From Sphagnum compactum (Eukaryota; Bryophyta; Sphagnopsida; Sphagnales): 64,000 bases of DNA. Numbering within the stretch: the first letter of the stretch is position 1; every line of letters starts with the position of its first letter. This document shows, piece after piece, positions 48,555-60,529 of this stretch. Both the position numbers and the translations under genes were made by a program. The stretch lies in contig OZ234497.1 in assembly GCA_965153455.1 (NCBI GenBank), positions 9,548,001 through 9,612,000 of the forward strand, written 5' to 3'. Below the pieces are notes generated by a model. It ran no database searches and was not told where the DNA came from. It worked only from the letters and a program-made list of their open reading frames with translations.

Positions 48555-49240
48555 GCACAAACAAATTGAAATTGTTAATCTTCCTCATCTTGAAATTGTT
48601 CTAACAAAAAATGTAGATTCGTTTTTTTTTTCCTAAACTTGATTAGGCACACACAAAAATTGAAATTGCGCAAACAAATCAAAAAAATTCTTCCCAATTT
48701 TTTTTTGACACAATGTAAACTTGCTTTACCCTAGTTTGGCAAAACACACACAAATTGAAATTACACAAGCAAACCAAAATTGATATGACAAAATACAAGA
48801 CCATTCCACCTTTGCTTGGTCAAACACACACACAAACCAAAATGATTCCTCTTTTTTAAATTGTTCTACCTTAGAATGAAATGCGAGTTCCTTTGGCCAA
48901 TATTAGAAGAACACACTCAAATATGTTTAAAATGTTCATTTGTGGTTCTATCTAGTTTGATTTGCCCACCATCAAGAGAACATACACATGGAAATGTCTC
49001 ACGCTCTACTCCAAAACTTACACCAAAGTTTCTCCATGATCCTCTTTGTTCTCTCAAAGTTACGCCCCACAATGAAATGAAAGCTATTGCACACTACTCC
49101 TTTTGTGTTTCTAACTTAACTTGTTCTAGCCATTGTTGAAAGAACGCACATGATCAATCATAAGAACACACACATTGCTCCCTCAAAGCTTTATTCTCAT
49201 CACTCCTTTGAAAGGAGACTTCAATCGCTCTCTATAAAAT
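48555..49240. repeat. Degenerate tandem array, units of about 65-95 bp
   Basis: 'CACA(C/A)ACAAA(T)TGAAATT' with following '(A)CAAACC/ATCAAAA' and a distal 'TTGC/TTCTACC...' segment recurs near 48,556, 48,648, 48,743, 48,821, 48,909 and 48,974, then with more decay near 49,141-49,175. It has no coding value. Confidence 0.6.
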
Positions 49241-49841
49241 AGAAAAACAACAACACAAATGATGGACGCTCTACATGTGATACAAGATACTTAAGGTGAA
49301 GCTCTTTTCACCCCTCCATTTTGATGGAAAACCAAGTTTCACCTTACTTCTTTTTTCCTTGTGTAAATATTACTTGTAAATTTTCATGTTCGAACCTTGT
49401 TTTGCTTGATTTTCCCATTTTCAAATTGGGCTATTTCCCTTTTATGAATAACTTTATTGTTGCTTAAACCTTCAAAGATTTTCTTTATAGAAAGTATCAC
49501 ATGATTTGTACAATGCATGAAAGTATCCATGAAATTTGGATTTCTATTGAACAAATACATGAGTATATTTGTTCAACGAGGCAATGGAACTAACATTGAT
49601 GTTATGAAAAGTGTAAATAAGGCCTACTAAAGGGTAATGGTTCATTTGAGGGAAAAAAGAATCACCAAAAAAAAAAAAAAAAAAACACATCATTTGTGGT
49701 AGTTGTGTTGAGTGGAAGGTTCTAGGGAATTAAAAATAGACAAGAGGGATTTCATATTTTATTTTCAGTTTTGGGTCATTCAAAAAATAATTTAGATGAC
49801 AAATATAAATGGGTCATTTGAATTAATAATTGCATTTCAAA

Positions 49842-49842
<1 letters not shown>

Positions 49843-49873
<31 letters not shown>
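49843..49873. repeat. (AT)n microsatellite
   Basis: Uninterrupted TA run of about 15 units. Confidence 0.95.
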
Positions 49874-49875
<2 letters not shown>

Positions 49876-50170
49876 TAGATTATTAATTCATGACCAGATG
49901 AAATGAATGGCATTTTGGGCCCAATCACAACAATATTCTATTCTTTTGGGTGGGGCCAATTCTTTTTAGTATCAATTTTTATTTTTTAAAACATTTCAAC
50001 CCAAGCTCCTCTAACCATAAGTTGCCCAAAGATTTCGGGGTGCTTATTTTGGGAACGCCCTACTCGGACTGACTGAGGGTGTGTTATAAAATGGTCAAAA
50101 GACAGGTTTTGACAAGGGACAGGGGAGAGAGACCTGTAAAGTGTATACTGATTTACTCTTTTTTTTCTTT

Positions 50171-50208
50171 GGGGGGGGGGGGGTGGGGTGTGTGGGGGGG
50201 GGGGGGGG
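50171..50208. repeat. G-rich homopolymer tract
   Basis: G13, then TGGGGTGTGT, then a G14 run. It creates proline/glycine-rich spurious ORFs. Confidence 0.95.
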
Positions 50209-50444
50209 AGCAAACAAAAATAAATAAAATCCATTGCAGAACAAGGAGAACAAAACCAGGTCAACAAAACTGTGTATCGTGACTTTTGAAGATAAAAGAA
50301 ATTCATGACAAGTCGAAGCCACAGAGAGAGAGAGAGATTGTGTCTGCGCACATGCCAGAAAAAAAAGAAAATAAATAAAAATTGTATATATGCAGAATAC
50401 ACCAATGTCCATGTGACAAATTACTTATTAGATAGGACCAGTGT

Positions 50445-50580
50445 AGCCCCGCCCCAAGCAAGTTGGGTCAAGTTACGACAAATTATAAAAAAGCCTTATA
50501 AGCCATCATGTCAGCCCCGCCCCAAGCAAGATGGGTCAAGTTACGACAAATTAAAAAAAGCCTTATAAGCCATCATGTCA
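50445..50580. repeat. 68-bp tandem duplication
   Basis: Two nearly identical units (50,445-50,512 and 50,513-50,580) begin AGCCCCGCCCCAAGCAAG and end GCCATCATGTC. High identity implies a recent duplication. Confidence 0.95.
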
Positions 50581-51445
50581 CCCTTACGTGCTGCCGCATG
50601 TAGAAGATACGCCTTTGCCATGTCGAGCCAGCACAAACTAGGCCATAGATAGGAATTTTTATTTTATTTTTAAAAAGAAATTTTAAAAAAATTCTTGCTT
50701 TGCTAAAGTGGTATGGATCCCACTTGCAAGAGCATATCGTATCATGGTAGTCGTCCGACACCGCTATTTGCTTCTGTGACGCAGCACCCAACCAGTGTAC
50801 ACCGTGCATCGACAACTAGTGAGTGTTGTTGGGGTAGTTCTTTACCTTTTTTTGTCTTTTTTTTTTTTTGGTTAAGAAAGTCTGGTCTGGTTTTTTTTTG
50901 GGGGGGGATTTTCTAATTTTGGAAGTCTAAGAGTCACCCCCCTCATCGTCCGGTCTTTTAAAAATTTTCAGAATCTCAGAACCTGGGTTCCCATTCTTTA
51001 CTAATAATTCCAGACTTGAAAGAACAACCTCCGGTTTTGGGGTCGAACTGGTGGGTTTAGGCGTAGGTTCTTTGATTTTTGAATTTTTTTTTTCTAGGAC
51101 CCTGATTAAAGGTTGAAACCAATAGGTAGGGTGTTCTTTACAAGGGGTATTAGCTCAGGCCAAAAATGGTGACGGACTCTTTGTGGGAAGAGAAATTTCA
51201 AGCAGCCAATGGGAAGGCCCAAGCATGCACTCAACATGCCTTGCCTTTTTATTTTTTCTTTTTAAGTTTGGAGGGGGGAGGATTTTTTTTTTCATTTTTC
51301 TCTGGTTCCCAATGTGTTCCCACTATGTTCCCTTTAAGTATCCCAGATTATAATTGGGTTATTAGCCCAGGTTGAAAATGATGACAAACAATTCTGGAAA
51401 TAGGAATTTCATGCAGCCACTGAGAAGGCTCAGCATGCACTAGTA

Positions 51446-51550
51446 GGGGGGGGGGGGGGGGGGGGGGGGGAGTCTAGATAGTTTAATTTTTTGTGGAGTG
51501 ATGGGCCAATCAAATTGGCTCATTGCAAAAAAAAAAAAAAAAAAAAAAAA
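51446..51550. repeat. G25 and A24 homopolymers
   Basis: A 25-G run (51,446-51,470) and a 24-A run (51,527-51,550) lie 56 bp apart. Confidence 0.95.
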
Positions 51551-51618
51551 CAAGAGGTGTGTCACAACGTGGCCTTGCCATTTACATTAAAAAGCATCTA
51601 AAGGAAAAAGGAAAATTA

Positions 51619-51887
51619 TATGGAAACTCAAATATTTCACCATGCATAAATATAATCTTCAAAAAAAATCCTCTAAAATAAAAAAAACCAAAATCCTTCA
51701 AGATATCATAACTCTATAATAACTAATCTCAAGTTTCAACACAAGCCAAAAATATCATCTTTCAAAAATCCTCATCTAAAAATAGACCTATTAATTTCCT
51801 AGGAGCCAAAATCCCTCAATCTATGGTACTCTATAACGAATCTTAACACAACAATCCTTGCCTTGGTATCCAATAAGGCCAATAAAT
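51619..51887 (+). repeat. Dispersed repeat family R1, copy 3 (plus)
   Basis: Full-length relative of the inverted copy at 1,291-1,577 and of 3,575-3,815. It runs from 'ATGGAAACTCAAATATTTCACCATGC' -like sequence to 'CAATAAGGCCAATAAA'. It is the most intact copy here. Confidence 0.8.
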
Positions 51888-52019
51888 TTGAACTTGGGGA
51901 GGCACCTCATCTAATTTAATTTATAGGAGAGGGTGAATAAGTACCCTGCCTGGTTTACGACTTTGCAGTCGATGGATGAATGAATGAATCACAGTCACAC
52001 CACACCACCAGTGCTACCA

Positions 52020-52100
52020 TCCATTCAAAACCCGTTATGACTCAGTCCTGGGTTTCCTTTGGGATGGTGCACAGGTGGGGTGCTTGGCCACGTAACCGGT
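52020..52100 (+). repeat. Relative of the SINE-like body at 860-925
   Basis: 'GGATGGTGCACAGGTGGGGT' followed by 'GCTTGGCCAC' parallels 'GGATGGTGCACCGGTGGGTG' followed by 'CTGGGTCAC' near 885-925. Confidence 0.4.
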
Positions 52101-52153
52101 TTCTGAACTGCATTATTGTCCGATGTGTCACTTTCTCATTGGTCCAGAGAGGA

Positions 52154-52174
52154 GGGTTTAGGGTTTAGGGTTTA
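52154..52174 (+). repeat. Interstitial plant telomere-type repeat
   Basis: Three perfect GGGTTTA units in tandem. Confidence 0.9.
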
Positions 52175-52285
52175 ATGCATAATTTTCTCCCTTCTCTCTT
52201 TTAGTTTCCAGTTTTTTTACCTTACCTAGTGCAAACACTAGTTACAACCCCGGTAATGAGCTAGAGGAGCTGGTCACATGCAACT

Positions 52286-52411
52286 ATTTTTGAGTTGTAT
52301 ACAACATGTGTAGTTGCATAAAACAAGTTGCAAAAGACAATTTTTTAAAATTATTTTTGAGTTGCATATAACATGTGTAGTTGCATAAAACAAGTTGCAA
52401 AAGATAATTTT
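52286..52411. repeat. 67-bp tandem duplication
   Basis: Units starting at 52,286 and 52,353 share 'ATTTTTGAGTTG', 'ACATGTGTAGTTGCATAAAA' and 'CAAGTTGCAAAAGA'. Within the unit, TAGTTGCAT and AAGTTGCAA are themselves similar. Confidence 0.9.
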
Positions 52412-52419
52412 TTTAATTT

Positions 52420-54870
52420 AGTATACATCTGTACCATTCTCACCATTGACCACTAAATAATAATAAAAACTCCATAAATTTTGAAGGTTTTATATGTAAA
52501 GTTTTATTTTCTTTCCTTCCAAACTAATAATTTGTCATATTATTCTCACATATACATCTATTACGCTTTGTATGACAAATTTACAAACATTCATCGTCAT
52601 AAACTATGTTTCAAATCTTTCAACATTTTTCCAAAATCCATCACATCTTCTGGTCGTAGTTTCAAAGCACTTCATGAAATCTCAAGCATTATACACAACA
52701 TTTTGTTCTAACAAAACCAAGGAAGTCCACAACAAGCCCAAACATGCTTCTAAATATTAAGTAATAAGAATCTTAACAAATAACTTCTTAAAGTCTTTGT
52801 TAATAAATAAATAAACTATAAAATATAAGATGAATTTTTTTGCAAATTGTCCTTATCCAAAATAGTTCACTACCAACTTTAGTTATTGTGATTAAAAATT
52901 GTAATTTAATATGCTTTGGGAAAGGATTAGGTAGTATGTTCTATAAACTTTGTAACTTAGAGTTAACTAAGTTTTGAGATTTTTGGTAGCAATCAAACTA
53001 TCAATTTTCAAAAAAATCAATGCCATCAATTTGTGACAACAATACCTTTTTTTCCTTAAATTTTCAACTATGTGACATCATTTTTCCTTTGTATGGTAGT
53101 AACTAATTATTTCTAGGGATGTTGATTTTCATTACAATTTCTATTTAGTGCTCAAAATTTTATGTTCTTTTGATAGTTTCTAGAGTTGTTTGGTTACTCA
53201 AATAGTCAAGTGTGTGTTCTTGCAAAATAAAATTGGTAGTCATTTGTTGCCAAGTTTGAAAAAAACATGTTTTTTTGTTACACATCTTTTGCAAAATTGA
53301 TAGCATGGTGTCATTATCAATTTCATAAAATTGGTAATTGGTGTTAATACTAATTTTGTAAAACTAGTAATTGCCAATTGTGTGAAATTAATAGCCTTTT
53401 GTCACTATTGATTTGGTAGTCTAATATTACAAAATTTCAACTATGATTAGTTATCACAATGTTATAAGAATATATTTCATTTTTTATATTTATTTTTATC
53501 TTGATCAAACTCAACATTTTATCAAGTGCCTTTAACATTTGGTGACCATATCACAAATGCATAACCAAAGTATAAGTTGAATAATTCATATTTAGAGTAA
53601 TTATGTGGTTTTGAAACAAATTGTTGTTTATGTACTAAAAGATTCTAACTTGAAGAGAAATATTGAAAGGAGAATTGATGAATCCAAGGATATTTCAACA
53701 ATTCAAAAAACAACACAAGTTTATTGCCTTGTTTAATACATTACTAGGAAAAAAATTAAAATTAATAGAAGTGCTAATACTCACATACTATAGTACTTGC
53801 ATATTGCAATATGTACATGTGGTATGAAAACATATTGCAACAAGTTTTACAAAATAATGCAAAAATGGTAAAAGCCAACAATACTAGATAAAACTTGCCA
53901 ACAAATGATAAGGAATTAGAAGGCATGATTTCAATAACACAAGTGCATGATGAACTGAACAAGGTGGAATATGAGTGTATGGAGGAGTTGGAAATGGGAC
54001 ACATTGAAAAAATTGGTAGTATGGAGCTACTAAAAAAACGTTGATGAATTACATTAGATTTGAAATTCCACAAGGATTGAATTTGTGATTCAAGTGAGTT
54101 GGTGCAAGTTTTTAATATACTATTCAAGTTTAATCCTTTCCCAAAAACTCATAAAAAAAAGATTTTCCATTTATAAAATTAGTCAACCCACTGAAAAAAA
54201 TTGTAAGATTGATAACTTGTGTTTCAGTTGGGAACAAATAGGTTTTCCTTCAAATATGAGTCTTACACACAAGGAAAATAGGAACACCAAGATTTCAATT
54301 ACCCCTCATTTTGCAACGGGTATATCTTTTCTTGTCACTATGGCTTTTTGCTAATAGATTAGACATATTATGACAAATTGTACCTATTGTTCTATCGTTT
54401 AGTGCCTTTGATTTCTTACCTTTATTTAGTTCCTATCAATGTGGTAGGTATTGTTTTACAAAAACTATGTTTTGATATCAATATCTCCAATAACAACTAC
54501 CAAACTATAACCCATTGATCCAAACTTTAAGAGGGGATTTTCCCCTCAACTAGTTGGAACTCCTCTACTATATTAATCTAGACTTCAACTTTGCCAATAA
54601 AGTACATGGGAATGGCTTACACCAATAATAGTTTCAATCTTGGGTATTATTTTCCATTTGGACCATTTGTGCTTCCTAAAGGAATGCCAACCTTTTGGCA
54701 TCGATGAAAAATTCTTATCTCAATGGCCATCTCTACTCATACTTGAATATTCTAGTAATGCATGTCCCATGATTGTTTTGGTAATGACAATTTTAAGTGG
54801 ATGGTTCCTAAGGGATGATGAACTTCTAAATCCAATTTTTTTTTTAAAACTACCAACAAAATAGGATGTC
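52420..54870. other. AT-rich intergenic DNA, no gene recognised
   Basis: 53,280-53,430 has loosely repeated 'AATTGGTAATTG...AATTTTGTAAAA' words. 53,395-53,495 is similar to 57,820-57,900. ORFs of 60-117 codons have no recognisable domain. Confidence 0.5.
53395..53495 (+). repeat. Dispersed repeat family R3, copy 1
   Basis: 'CCTTTTGTCACTATTGATTT', then 'CTATGATTA(G/C)T', 'ATCA(C/T)A(A/G)TGTTAT' and 'TTTCA' are shared in order with 57,820-57,900. Confidence 0.6.
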
Positions 54871-54879
54871 GAAAAGGAT

Positions 54880-55660
54880 AAACCGAGTGGAGAATTTCCA
54901 AAAAGTTATGAACCACCAAGAAGTGATAGGCTCTTAGAAGTGGAGGACCACTTATAAGTGGTGGTGAACCCCCAAGAGGAATAAGTGGATCCCTAGGAGA
55001 TGGCGGACCACAAGGCGAAGTGGTACTATTAATGAGATGGGTAATCATACTAGAAATTCATGGATGGGACATTCTACTAAAAATTCATGGAATACATGTT
55101 ACCCATGCTTTGTTATACCTTCCAGTGACTACTCCTCCAAGTACTCCTACTAGTAAGAAAAGGCATTGCCCTACTCAATTTACACTTTTGGAGTAGTTGA
55201 TTTTGATGTTCATGTGACAGTCTTCAAGTTATTCAAGCTAATGTGAAAGTTAAGGATGCTAACAAAACAATTTTGTTTGGTTTCACTTTAAGGGATGTAG
55301 TTTTATTATGGGGGAAATTTTTCATGTAAACCCATCCAAATGGCACTTTTAAACAGTTGCAAGTGGGAGTTCAAGTGAAAGTTCCAAAGGACTCCATGAG
55401 ATGTAGAATGTGTACAATATGTTGCAACTACAAGTTGACAACCTAAAGAAGTTAGAGCCATACATTGCACATCATAGGGTGATGGAAGTAAAAGAGTTGA
55501 AATTGGATGTGATTTATTATAAAGTACAAGGTAAATCACTTTTGAGCTTGGAGATAAAACTTGTAAATTGTTGGTATGAGATTTACGATATGACCAAGAA
55601 GGAGATTAAAAATGCTTTCATCAAGTTAAGGAGGAATGAAAGTTTGTATTGAAATAAACT
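54880..55660 (+). mobile_element. Possible LTR-retrotransposon gag remnant
   Basis: Shifted plus-strand frames show a Gly/Pro-rich stretch (SGGPLISGGEPPRG, GDGGP at about 54,935-55,015). Next, at about 55,225-55,380, come VIQANVKVKDANK, ILFGFTLRD, WGKFF and, after one stop, THPNGTFKQLQ, the layout of a retrotransposon gag domain (alpha-helical core with W and TF..L). An 80-codon Lys-rich ORF follows (55,410-55,652). The match is to a family pattern, not to a specific protein; stops and shifts are present. Confidence 0.4.
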
Positions 55661-55669
55661 AGCAATATA

Positions 55670-57490
55670 CATGAATGCATCTCCCCAATTCATGTAAGAA
55701 CCACCAAAAACATAGAGGATCAAGAGGAAGATGAAGAAGTTGATAAAAGTTTTCAATCTTTAATAAACAACTAGATATCACAATCACCAAGAAGAAGCCA
55801 TGAAGGACAACCCTTAGAAATCAAAGGTGGAGATGGCAACACATAAGTACAAGATCCATAGTAAGATCAAATGGAATTGGAAGTACAAGCACATGCATAA
55901 AAGCAACTAGATAATAAAACAAAATTGACACAAGAACATTCACAACAACAAGAATAGACTTAAGGATGTGTACATGCATAATCATCAAAACCACAAGGTG
56001 CATATCAATAAAACCCAACCCATGAAGTGCATGTAGACACAAAAGCAAAACATGTATCATAACACCAACCACAAGATTTAACAACTACTTACACATGAAA
56101 AATCGCATTGGCTCAAAGTATGCAACATGATTTGAATATTTTAACACTACTTCCTAGTAGACTTAGATGCAATCAAAGTATAGGTGGGGTGATGTTAAAG
56201 GAATAGTTAATAGTTTGGGCATTAGTTTGCTTTTGTGGATCAATTTTCAACAACTATTATAGTATTTTAAAATTCAAATAAAGTATTGAATTTTACACAA
56301 ATCACAATTTTTTTCTATGTGACCATTGATAAGCTATATTAGTACAAATATTGTATGCCGAACTCTATTTTTTTAAAAAAAATACAACTAGTATATATTG
56401 TAAAAAATACAATGAGAAGTGGTGACATCAAATGAAAATAAAAATAAGGCATTTTGCTAGGTGGATAAAAAGTGTTACATTTCATTGCATTCATCACATT
56501 TTAAAGGCTATTTGTTAAATATGTATAAGCAAATAAGATATTCAAAAAATGCACTTATTATCATCTTATTAAATAATACTAGTTGATCCAATTGGATGAA
56601 ACCTTTTCAAAGTTTTAATTTCAAAACATAATGTTCAATACCCTTATACAAAATGCATTATGAACTTACTAATTTCATTGGTTTGTTCAAAATTTGAACA
56701 AAATTTGTTATTTCATGGGTTTCTGTTTTTTTCACGTAGATGTTGTGCATTTAAATAATTTATGATGCATGTATAAATATTTCCAATCATTTCAACCATT
56801 TCAAATATTTGAAAATATTTCATCCTACTTATATGTGTATCATCTGTGTTTTAAACACATGACATCTGAATGCAAAAAACATAAACTCATCACAAAACAA
56901 TTTTAGCATGATTTTCATTATTAAATCATGAGACGAGAAGTTTGTGATTCCTCCCTACAAATATATTCAAAACACCAATTCAATTAAATTCCATTAAAAT
57001 TCATTGGGATGCCCTTGACCTTCTTGATTTGAATTATAAGGTTTTCATTTTATAAGAAGAGTTTTCTTGTGATTGCTAATATTTCACATATTCATTATGT
57101 TTTAAAACATGAAAATAATATTCCTTAGAAAATATTTTTGATTGATTGAATCAAACCAACACCTTTAATTAGTAATTAATAGTGCATGTAGTAACTAATT
57201 TATTGGTTTTAATTTTGAATTCAAACTTAAGCTCATGAACCTTGATTTTGGATCAATCCTTACCTTTTAATTTTAAGTTTTGAATCATCTTGAGCTTCTT
57301 GATGTTTTGAGTTTTTATATTTGACATTTACTATTTTATGCCTATAAAAATTGTTGCATGCAGATATTGTATTTTGTTTTGATGTGTTTTCAAAACTGTG
57401 GTTTCATTTTAGAAATATATGTTAATATATGTTGTTTGTGATGGAATAATTGTCTAGAACTATAATAACTTTATATATCATGATTTATAT
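55670..57490. other. AT-rich intergenic DNA, no gene recognised
   Basis: Possibly the decayed downstream part of the gag-like element; no pol motif (protease DSG, RT YxDD, integrase HHCC) was found in it. Confidence 0.45.
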
Positions 57491-57499
57491 TCTACTAGC

Positions 57500-57810
57500 C
57501 ATTTAAACCACCTACATACCCTACCTAAGTTACTTAAGCTAAGTTAGTAGATAATTTAATGTAGATGTGTAGGTGGTCTAGGTTAACCGAGATAGGTAGC
57601 CTATGCACACAGGTAGCTTAGCCTAAATATGTAAGTAGTTAGGACAATAGGAATTAATCAAGTAGCTAAGTAACTTTAACTAAGTTAGATAGGTAGGCTA
57701 CCCTAGGTACCAAGTTAGGTAAGTGTATTCTAATCTATGTTAGTTACCTACTCATGTAGGTTTCTATCTTAGTTGGTCTACCTATCTAGGTAGGTAATTT
57801 TAAGTCTAAT
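57500..57810. repeat. Degenerate TAGG/CTAA-rich tract
   Basis: Clustered 'AGGTAGG', 'CCTACC', 'TAGGTTA' and 'CTAAGTTAG' words on both strands form a decayed tetranucleotide-type array. Confidence 0.65.
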
Positions 57811-57819
57811 TTAGGTAGT

Positions 57820-57900
57820 AACCTTTTGTCACTATTGATTTTGTGCTATGATTACTCATCATAGTGTTATATGAGTACATTTCACTCTTTGTTTTTATCC
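57820..57900 (+). repeat. Dispersed repeat family R3, copy 2
   Basis: Matches 53,395-53,495 in the same orientation, about 4.4 kb away. Confidence 0.6.
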
Positions 57901-58832
57901 TATATTTTGTATCCTTACCTAATGACTCATCATATGATTCATGAAATGTGAATCACATTCGTCCATGATGATTCAATCTAAAATAATGAATGGTCACCCA
58001 AAACAAAACTAGTGATCTCCAACTTCTAAATCTAGTCTAGATATATCATGTACTTAAGTTAGGTACCTCTAGTTTGTTTATTCAAACTTTACATACCTAT
58101 TCAAGTTATTCATAGTAGTAAATTACATCCCCATGTCACATATATTCAATTTATAATCCCAATTCACATATTCAAATTCCAAACTTGACTTCTAAATTAT
58201 TTTGAATTTATAGTTGACATATAGCTTGGAAGTCAATCTATTTCTCAAGTTGACATATTTAAGGTAAAATCCCTAGGATTATGGAATTACCACATTAAGG
58301 GCCTTCTTGAGGTGGGTGCCATGGGGTTCCTATAGTAGTTCCTAATTGCCTCATCAAACAATTTTTACCCAACATAAAGAAATTGCCCAAGAAAGCATGG
58401 CCCAACAAAAAAATCGATGTCCCTAGACAATGTGAGTAGTGAGTACCTATGACAATTCAAAAGAAACACTTGTGTACTAGACCAACTAATAAGGGGATGT
58501 GATGGACTACCTTCCATATTCATTATCAACTACCATGGTACCTTGGCCATTTCAACACATGTCCGTCAAATAATTAATTAATTTTGAAATTTTCATTTCA
58601 ACAAATGAAAATTTTCCTAAATATTCATCATTACTCTTCACAATATTTTTTGATTTGGAAAAAATAATTTTTGAAAACTTCAACATTTCTAAACATACGA
58701 TTAGCATTGAATTTGGCCAAGATACTAGGGAATTGTTTGTGTTGTCGGGGTTATATGAGTTGAAGCTGAGGTACATATGAAGGAGTTGAAGTTTACATGT
58801 TTCCAAATCATTTTGATTATATATATCCCCCC

Positions 58833-58834
<2 letters not shown>

Positions 58835-58865
<31 letters not shown>
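58835..58865. repeat. C31 homopolymer
   Basis: Thirty-one consecutive C, preceded by CCCCCCGT. Minus-strand poly-Gly ORFs across it are artefacts. Confidence 0.95.
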
Positions 58866-58867
<2 letters not shown>

Positions 58868-58899
58868 CGGCTTTCCAAAATCCGATTATGAACATATAA

Positions 58900-60080
58900 T
58901 TATCCGAAAATATACAACAATAAGTTTCAAATTGTGACCTCATGAGTCGAAGAAGTGTGTGTGGTTGACACTTAACACCACTATTATTGATGATTATGTC
59001 ATCAAATTGGAGTGTTTATTTGTTGTAATTGATGTGGAAATTTAAATGGAGAATATTTTAAAACATAAGGAACTTACACTTAATACCAATATTCATGTTC
59101 AATAATTGCTAATATTGGTCTCTTCACTACTTATATTCATACTATTTTCTTTAAAAAATGTAATTTGGTTATATTCATACCATGTAGTAATATGTAAAGT
59201 TGAAACTCTGTCTAATTTTCATTTTAGTATAAAATTTTTAATGCCAAATCATTGGTTTGAATTGATAATGGTTAGGTCTTGATTTTAATTGGAACCATTG
59301 GGTTCAGGTTTAGGTCTTTTTAATATAAGAAAAAGACCTTTCAGTTTCAGTTTTAGTTAATATTTTCAAAAAATAAAACTCATTAGTTTTTTATGGTTTT
59401 AAGACAAGACATTGGTGATGTGCCAATCAATGTGGCTCCTTCAAAAAAGCAAAAAGAAAAATGCTATTGCACCCATGAACTTTGGGTGGAACTTTGGGCC
59501 CTTCTAGAAAGGCCTTAAACCCAAACCCTATAATAAAAAAAGGACTTAAGACCTATGGGTTGATTGATTGTAGGGTGAGGTTTAGCTAACCTTGGCATTT
59601 CTCGAGTTAGGTTCAGGTCCAGCATTGGGACATGGGGCTTGACTCAGAGCAAGTCTTGTGATAGGTCTTGCCTCCCATGCAAACTCGGTTGAGTCCGGCA
59701 ACACCATGCTACCCATTTAGGACTTAAACCTAGTTACCATGAAAATTTTATGTTAAGCTAACATTCACTTAACATTAAGCTATAGCCCATTTAACATTGG
59801 GTGCTGTTTAGGATGCCACCTAGATTTTCATTAAACATTGAACGCACCATAAGTAAGAACCCTCACACTCTTGAGGAGTAGTTGAAAGTGTTCACCCTCT
59901 TGCTGGTTCATCTCATGGTTTATGTATGTTTAGGATCACGCTCATGTTCATCTCATGCTTTACAATGGGTAAAGCCCATTGGTGGTGGGTGAACCAGCAC
60001 CCTCGTTGGTACCTTTACCTTTTTTCTTTTTTCTTTTTAGTGAGGCCCTCTTAGATGGTGGCCATATTAAGCCCCAAAAA
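58900..60080. other. Intergenic DNA, no gene recognised
   Basis: 59,580-59,720 is more GC-balanced and contains CGGTTGAGTCC, a weak tRNA B-box-like word, without a matching A box. 59,880-59,965 has a duplicated 'GTTCATCTCATG(G/C)TTTA' phrase. Confidence 0.45.
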
Positions 60081-60099
60081 AATGTTAGATATGGAACTC

Positions 60100-60265
60100 A
60101 GAGAACCTGATTTAGTGTAGCCAGGGATATTTGTAGTATTTAGAAATAATTTAAATGAAATTTGGGATTTAAACCATGGTACCAATGTGGGTGCTGGAAC
60201 ACCCAAAGCTCAGTTAGGTTAGGTTAGACTGGTGGGTGACGTTGTTGTTGTTGTTGTTTTGTCCC
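60100..60265 (+). mobile_element. Probable tRNA-derived SINE with (GTT)n tail
   Basis: An A-box-like TGATTTAGTGTAG (60,108-60,120) and a B-box-like GGGATTTAAACC (60,164-60,175) are 56 bp apart. A short body follows with 'TTAGGTTAGGTTAG' and ends in (GTT)n (60,240-60,257). It resembles the unit at 19,395-19,575. Confidence 0.45.
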
Positions 60266-60486
60266 ATTTATCGACTTCATGTCCTTGTTCATTGAACCTT
60301 TGCTTTCTTTGTTTGGAAGAGCTTCGTGGGTGGGTCCCAATGTGGAGAAATCTTCACAAGTTTGCATGATTTCATCTTTGTCCTTCCTTATTGAAGAAGA
60401 AGTTTTGGATTGTTTTGGTTTTCCTCTCGTGTGTTTACATTGGCTTCGACATGTTTTAATATTTATGTAGATGGTTTTCCATCCTT

Positions 60487-60489
<3 letters not shown>

Positions 60490-60523
<34 letters not shown>
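60490..60523. repeat. (AT)n microsatellite
   Basis: Uninterrupted AT run of 17 units. Confidence 0.95.
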
Positions 60524-60527
<4 letters not shown>

Positions 60528-60529
60528 TG

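Noticed and set aside
49986-50412. Overlapping ORFs of 139 and 105 codons (minus)
   Set aside because: Cross a G-run that yields poly-proline in two frames; no conserved content.
58552-58943. Minus-strand poly-glycine ORFs
   Set aside because: Produced by the C31 homopolymer.
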